Position numbers and translations under genes: made by a program | NCBI RefSeq assembly: GCF_047948215.1 | Contig: NC_134464.1 | Location: 32,611,020-32,675,019, forward strand | Source: Lycorma delicatula | Taxonomy: Eukaryota > Arthropoda > Insecta > Hemiptera > Fulgoridae | Reading direction: 5' to 3' | DNA: 64,000 nucleotides | Notes under the pieces: model-generated | The model's database searches: none | Told to the model about the DNA's origin: nothing | Seen by the model: the letters and a program-made list of their open reading frames with translations, nothing else | Shown here: piece after piece, positions 58,905 through 64,000 of the stretch | How the letters are laid out: every line of letters begins with the position of its first letter | Position numbering within the stretch: position 1 is the first letter of the stretch

Positions 58905-61900
58905 CTTTACGGAACCTAATATTTTTTTAATTACTATTTAATTTTTATTTATTTATTTTCTTAATAAAAACTACAATGATTTCTATAACTTTTAATGTAG
59001 TAGGTGGTAAAAAAGAAGATATTCTATGTAATAAAAGATTCTAAGATAAATAATCTAATAAGATAAATTAATTAGATTATTAAGTAATCTATCCTCATTA
59101 TTTTAATAAATAATAAAAAAAACCTTGGAAAAGAAGAAACTATGAATGTAGAAAGAAGAAGAATAGAAAGAAAGGAAATGATCTTAGAAAAATTGAAGAA
59201 GAAAAGAGAAAGCTTAAGAAAAGAATATAAAAAAAGGATGTTTGGGAATAAGAAAAAAAAGGAAGTAAGATAAGAGGAGACAATGAAAAAAATAATACAG
59301 ATAAGTTGAGGGGGAACCTAAAAATAAGAGGAAAGAAGGTGACAGACAAGAAAAATCAATGATTAAGAAAAGGATACAAGCAAAAAAATAAATAGAAAGA
59401 AAATAGAATAGGTGAAAGAATTAGAAAAAGGTAAAAAATAACCATAGCCTAGATGACGAAGGAGGAAAAGAAGAGGATAATGTAGAGAAAATATATAATA
59501 AAGAAGCGAGGAGGATAAGTAAAAACCGAAGAAGGTAAAGGAAAGGAAAAAAGAAACAAATGACAGAAGAACATTAGGAATAACAGACTGAAAAATAGAT
59601 AAGACGGTAAAGAAGAGACCTTAATAATTAAGAACACCGCAACTTAAAATGAAAATTAAGTAATACTTTATTGATTAAATAGTTTCTCAATACTCGGCCA
59701 ATTACATTATATACTCTAAGTAATAATAAATTATTGAACTGTATTACCCAGATTAACAATTAACAAAATGAAGTGAACTTGATTCATAATAGGTCAATAG
59801 TACATAATACGAGTACGAATGTAATATTGAAAGGCAGTGTAAAGGGGGGGGGATTATACAAGGAATGAGGTTAAAGGAAGTTTAATAGTGTAATGGTGTA
59901 ACGGAGTGATTTAAGCTCATTATCTAGTTGATATTTCCTAAGCTAAAAGCCGTCGCCGACTTAAATTCAGTTTCTATACACCTGCGCCCTTTAATAGAAT
60001 GGACTGAGGAAAGGGATAACTATTATATAATCTGGTATTGCATTCTACTCACGTTCAAATTCATTAAATAACACTAGTATTAACTATTTTATTGAACGAA
60101 ACAAATTTAACTTTACGTATTTTGTACAAATAGGAACAAATACAAATCGTGTAATAATTTAAAGTGTAATAATTTAATTTATTAAAGTAGTAGATAATGA
60201 ATAAGCAATTAATTAGAGGTTTTTTACATTTCTCTTGAAATATTATATTTAAAATTCTGGAAATTTCTGCCGAATAGAGTAGTCTATAGTGGTTCGAAAG
60301 GAAGAAAAATCAAAATGAAAAAAGGGTTTGTTTTTATATCTATAAGACTATTGATTTTTGAAAAAATAATAATATAATTATTTTAAAAGCGTTTTTAAAA
60401 GAAAAATTCCAGAATTAGTTATCTTTGTTTATTTCGTAGAATAAAAAAAACCGACTAATGACGTTTTTAAATGTTTATTTTTCTTTTAAATCCTCTGAAG
60501 GAAAATGCTTTTTATACTCGTTTATAGCGATTAACTTTATAATTAAGAATGAAAAAAATACATTTAACAAATTTTTAAGAGAAATTATTTTTCAATAATT
60601 TCCTTTTTTATTTTTTTATTTATTATACCTTCAAAATTGACCGAATCTTGGTCATGCTTTAAATATTTAAAAATAAAATGATATTAAACTATACTTCAAG
60701 TCCTTAAATAAAATATAAGTTAGTGAACATTCTGTTTTTGAATTAAAACTTCATAAAACTAGTTGAAAATGTGCAACAAGTATTATTGCCAGAAAGAACT
60801 TTAGTTAATTCTGAAAATATTTTACGTACACATATCTATTATCTATTTACCTTTATGTGTTATCCCAGAAACGGTTTTAAGATATAGTTCGAGGCACTAG
60901 TTCACTTGGGAGTAAAGTTATGAAGTTTTCCTCGTCAAAGGCCTTTAATGAATGTAGTTACTACTATTTTGTGTTTTTGCAATTTAGTTTCTTTTTTAAA
61001 TATTTGTAAAGCCTGATTACTTTAATTTTTATTTATCAGTACTATTTTTACAACCATGAGGATAATGAATATAGTGTGGATCCAGCGGGTGGAGACTACG
61101 AGCTAGCCGCTCAGGGTCTATATATATATACTATACTATACAGAATTGTCGCGTGTTCGCGGCTCGATTAGGATATTGAGAGATTGACAATCATGAATCA
61201 GTCTATATATATATATAGAGAGAGAGAGTGAGAGAGAGAAACACGCATACATATAACTTACCGTTATTTAGGAAACTGGTTCTTCAAGCATTCCTATTGT
61301 ACATTTTATAACCTTTAAGATTTTTTTTTGCGTCAAAGTTTATTTACAATACGTTCCACAAATAGAGAAACCATAAGTAAATTGAATCACGAAACAATGA
61401 CACGAAGAAAAATTCTCATTGAAACTCCTGAAAGGAATACATATAAGTTATCGTATTTACAGGTATTACATTTATGAAAAGCAACATACAGTGATTAAAA
61501 TATAAAGAGAATTACGAATAAAATAACAAAAAATAATAACGAGAAATAGATCAATGAAACAAACAAACCAAACATAATCAACTAACTTATGTTATCAAAT
61601 ATAAAAGTTTATTAAAAAAAGTAACAATTTAAATTAAAATAAAATTTTTAAAACAATTTAAATTTTACAATTAAAATAACCTTTTAAACATATTTTTTAT
61701 TTATTTATTCATCGGTTAAAAAAAAAAAATATTTAGAACATATCAGATAAAAAAATACGATTTTCATAGTCAAAGAAAAAATAAATAAATTGTAGAGAAA
61801 TAATTTCCCTGAAATCTTCTTTTCTTTACTAAATTTTAATTTTCCAGTTAAGAGAAAAAAAATGTAAAAAAGAGTATAAGTTCTTCCTGAAGAGGGGTCG

Positions 61901-62878
61901 ATAAATGCAAAAATTTTAATAAGTAAATCATAACTGGGCTTCTTTTAATTGTACGGTGCAAAAATTAGTCCAAACTGCACAGAATATAAGCTTCAAATTT
62001 GTTTTTATAATAATATCTTGCCAAAAATCAATAGGTTTTGAGATATTTATAAAAAAAACCTTTTTATCTATGTTTTTCCAGTTCTTGTAAGATAACCCTA
62101 TTTTGCAGAACTCTATAATATTAAACTAATTATAAAAAAAAAATATGTAGAAAATCTTAACTTATTTCCTAACTACTCATTTTTACTTCAATATGTTTTT
62201 ATTGCAATATAATATTTTGTAAATTTTTTAAATGGTATAAAATTCCAAAAATTGTATTTTATATAGTTTAACAGATATGTTGTAATTAACATATTAATCA
62301 GGAATATATTACATAAACTAAATAAAAAAATACCGGGAATTAATTATTAATAGGATCATTAATTAAAAATTGAAACTCATTAAAAAAAAATAAATCACAT
62401 TTGTAATGTATATTTTCAACAAGTATAATTTAATTTCAATGCTGTAAAGCATTCAACTATAATTAAAATCTTTGTGTTAAACGTTAAAATTAAATGAGAG
62501 AGTATTTGAATTAAAAGGAAACAGAAAAAAATTAAAAATTTAATATCACTAACGGAATAATAAAATTAAATTTAAACAATACTCTAATTTAATTGATAAG
62601 TACATTGAAAAACAATATAAAACAGCACCAACAAGCATATGTTAAATTACCGCATTTACAATAGGTGTTATTTATATTAATATTATTTAGTTCGAAATGC
62701 TCTGTCTTTAATAATAAAAAAAAAAGAAAAAAAGAATATCCAAAGATAAAAACTAAAAATAACATAAATGCAAAAAAAAAAAAATTGTTTAATATAGGAT
62801 AATTAAAGAGCGCACGAGTGACAATTTTGTGTATAGTATAATTTTGTTTTCAATTTTTTTAAATTTACTTAAACATAT
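58905..62878. other. Long AT-rich stretch with simple repeats
   Basis: 59140-59640 is strongly purine-rich (AAGAAAGG-type) and gives Phe/Leu/Ser frames on the minus strand that are not genes. 61120-61160 and 61200-61245 hold TA and GA microsatellites around a short GC-richer patch (61080-61190). No exon, RNA gene or transposon was recognised. Confidence 0.45.
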
Positions 62879-62929
62879 ATCTGTATATACAGGTATTTTA
62901 CACACACACACGCGCGCGCGCGTATTTAT

Positions 62930-63090
62930 TTAACCTATGACACTCCCGGTAACGTAAGGATTCCAACGCTGGGTCATATATCTAAATTGGTTCAGTCGTT
63001 GAGCTGCTACGGTGGAACATACATACATATATACATACAAACACGCTAAATACATTACACTCCTTTTTGGGCAGTCGTGTAATAAATTAT
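62930..63090 (+). repeat. Transposon 3'-end-like repeat
   Basis: Contains GACACTCCCGGTAACG, ATCTAAATTGGTTCAGTCGT then TGAGCTGCTACGGTGGAACA, a CATACATA microsatellite, and CACTCCTTTTTGGGCAGTCG. This order is common at the 3' ends of insect repeats. A CA/CG microsatellite (62900-62922) precedes it. No coding capacity. Confidence 0.5.
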
Positions 63091-63484
63091 TAGAATATAA
63101 CCCAGCGTGAGTATTTTTAAAAGTAAATAACAAATATTTTAATTTTTAAAAATCTGAATTTATTGTACTAAAAACAATTGTTTTTAACTTTTACAAATTC
63201 ATAAGATTTTTGTTAAGTTTGTTATTAATAAAAGTTAGGTTTTTTGTTTCTTTTTCATAAACAATTTTTTCAGAATAATATTTTCTACAATTATTGATAA
63301 TAAAATTTAAGCATTTATTATTCATTTAATAAATTTATTGTACTTCAAACCTAAAAAAATGTTTTTCATTCAGAATATTTGTGTTTTACGTTGGACATCA
63401 TAAAAACTACGGGAAGTAAAATTTTTAAACCAGTTTAATTCGATTTTTCAGATAAAAAAACATAAGAAACCATCAAGTTTACCC

Positions 63485-63625
63485 CTATTATATTGAAGTT
63501 TCACCGGGGAAACTAAACTCCGCGCGAAATTTTTTCGCTACCCGTAACTCGATAACAAAGTGTTTTCGGAAATATGTTTGTGTGAATCTTTCCTTATTTG
63601 AATCTCAAGAATCAGTTTTCAGATT
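63485..63625 (+). repeat. Second copy of the repeat at 22695-22845
   Basis: GTTTCACCGGGGAAACTAAA, GCTACCCGTAACTCGATAAC and TTTTCGGAAATATGTTTGTG parallel 22695-22845 in order and spacing. The sequence after it, to the window end, is AT-rich with nothing recognised. Confidence 0.6.
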
Positions 63626-64000
63626 ATTTCCCTTTCTTTTTGAATCACCTGATTATATAAAACATTCACTGTAACTTTTTTTGTTTTTTTTTTCAGGGTG
63701 AAAATACTTTCGTGTTATCATCGCCCGGGTACGATATTTGTTCTATAAAAACTGGACAATTAAAGATTAATTAAAATATAAAAACCAAGATACGCAAAAA
63801 TACGTCTTCAAAGTAAAAAGCCTATAACTCATGCTAAAAGCGAAATAACAACGCAAAGAAATATCGCATTATACGTCTCAAAAAATAAAGACAATCTACA
63901 TTACAGTAAGTAGCATGAATATTTAGAACACACTACAGTAATTTACATATTTGATTATGAATGAATGGCTCTACGAAATCATAAAACAGAAGATAACAAC

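Overview
This is an AT-rich eukaryotic window, almost certainly from a large, repeat-dense insect genome. The pieces present (mariner, Jockey-type and RTE-like LINEs, tRNA-derived SINEs, a Helitron, a pogo-like element) and an amphiphysin first exon fit an arthropod. A hemipteran is my best guess, from a vague recollection of the main SINE, and should not be relied on. There are no operons, no rRNA genes and no intact long ORF. Most open frames are chance runs, microsatellites or decayed mobile elements.

Host genes. (1) On the minus strand between about 1.08 and 13.2 kb are three exons of one gene. They have consistent splice sites, and both joints between them are phase 1. Together they encode about 391 codons of a basic, low-complexity protein full of RRDS/RRES motifs; the last exon adds an 11-His run and a Pro/Thr/Ser-rich tail. 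I cannot name this gene. It runs off the left edge, and its 5' exons are not seen. (2) On the plus strand at 28119-28188 is the coding first exon of amphiphysin (the start of the N-terminal BAR domain). It has a good start context, a GC-richer upstream stretch and a splice donor. One extra G near its end shifts the frame just before the donor. No later amphiphysin exon was recognised, so 28.2-64 kb is probably a giant first intron. Alternatively the exon is a stray decayed copy.

Mobile landscape. 4.1-4.4 kb: inverted-repeat element. 6.5-11 kb: three full copies of one tRNA-like SINE with clear target-site duplications (a fourth lies at 40.9 kb and a diverged one at 47.7 kb). 11.9-12.5 kb: pogo/Tigger-like element with TA duplication. 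15.6-17.8 kb: Jockey-type LINE 3' end next to a dead mariner. 18.1-18.4 kb: GC-rich poly(A) retro-insert. 19.6-21.9 kb: RNase H-bearing LINE 3' end, then a degenerate LINE on the other strand. 25 kb and 56.4-57.7 kb: two near-identical LINE 3' ends that share the same inactivating lesions. 30 and 34.6-35.0 kb: foldback family. 36.6-37.4 kb: very old LINE reverse transcriptase. 39.9-41.2 kb: a USP-type deubiquitinase-like relic beside a long palindrome that carries a nested SINE. 43.2-44.9 kb: inverted-repeat element, (CA)n tract and Helitron helicase relic. 45.1-45.6 kb: 264-bp tandem duplication. 46.7-51.2 kb: further LINE relics. 53.3-53.7 kb: probable solo LTR. 54.0-54.3 kb: large compound microsatellite. 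58.3-58.9 kb: tRNA-like SINE and a repeat.

The most unusual region is 39.9-41.2 kb. There, sequence resembling the C-terminal half of a ubiquitin-specific protease lies directly against a foldback with arms of about 250 bp. Boundaries of degenerate elements are approximate throughout, because all comparisons were made by eye.
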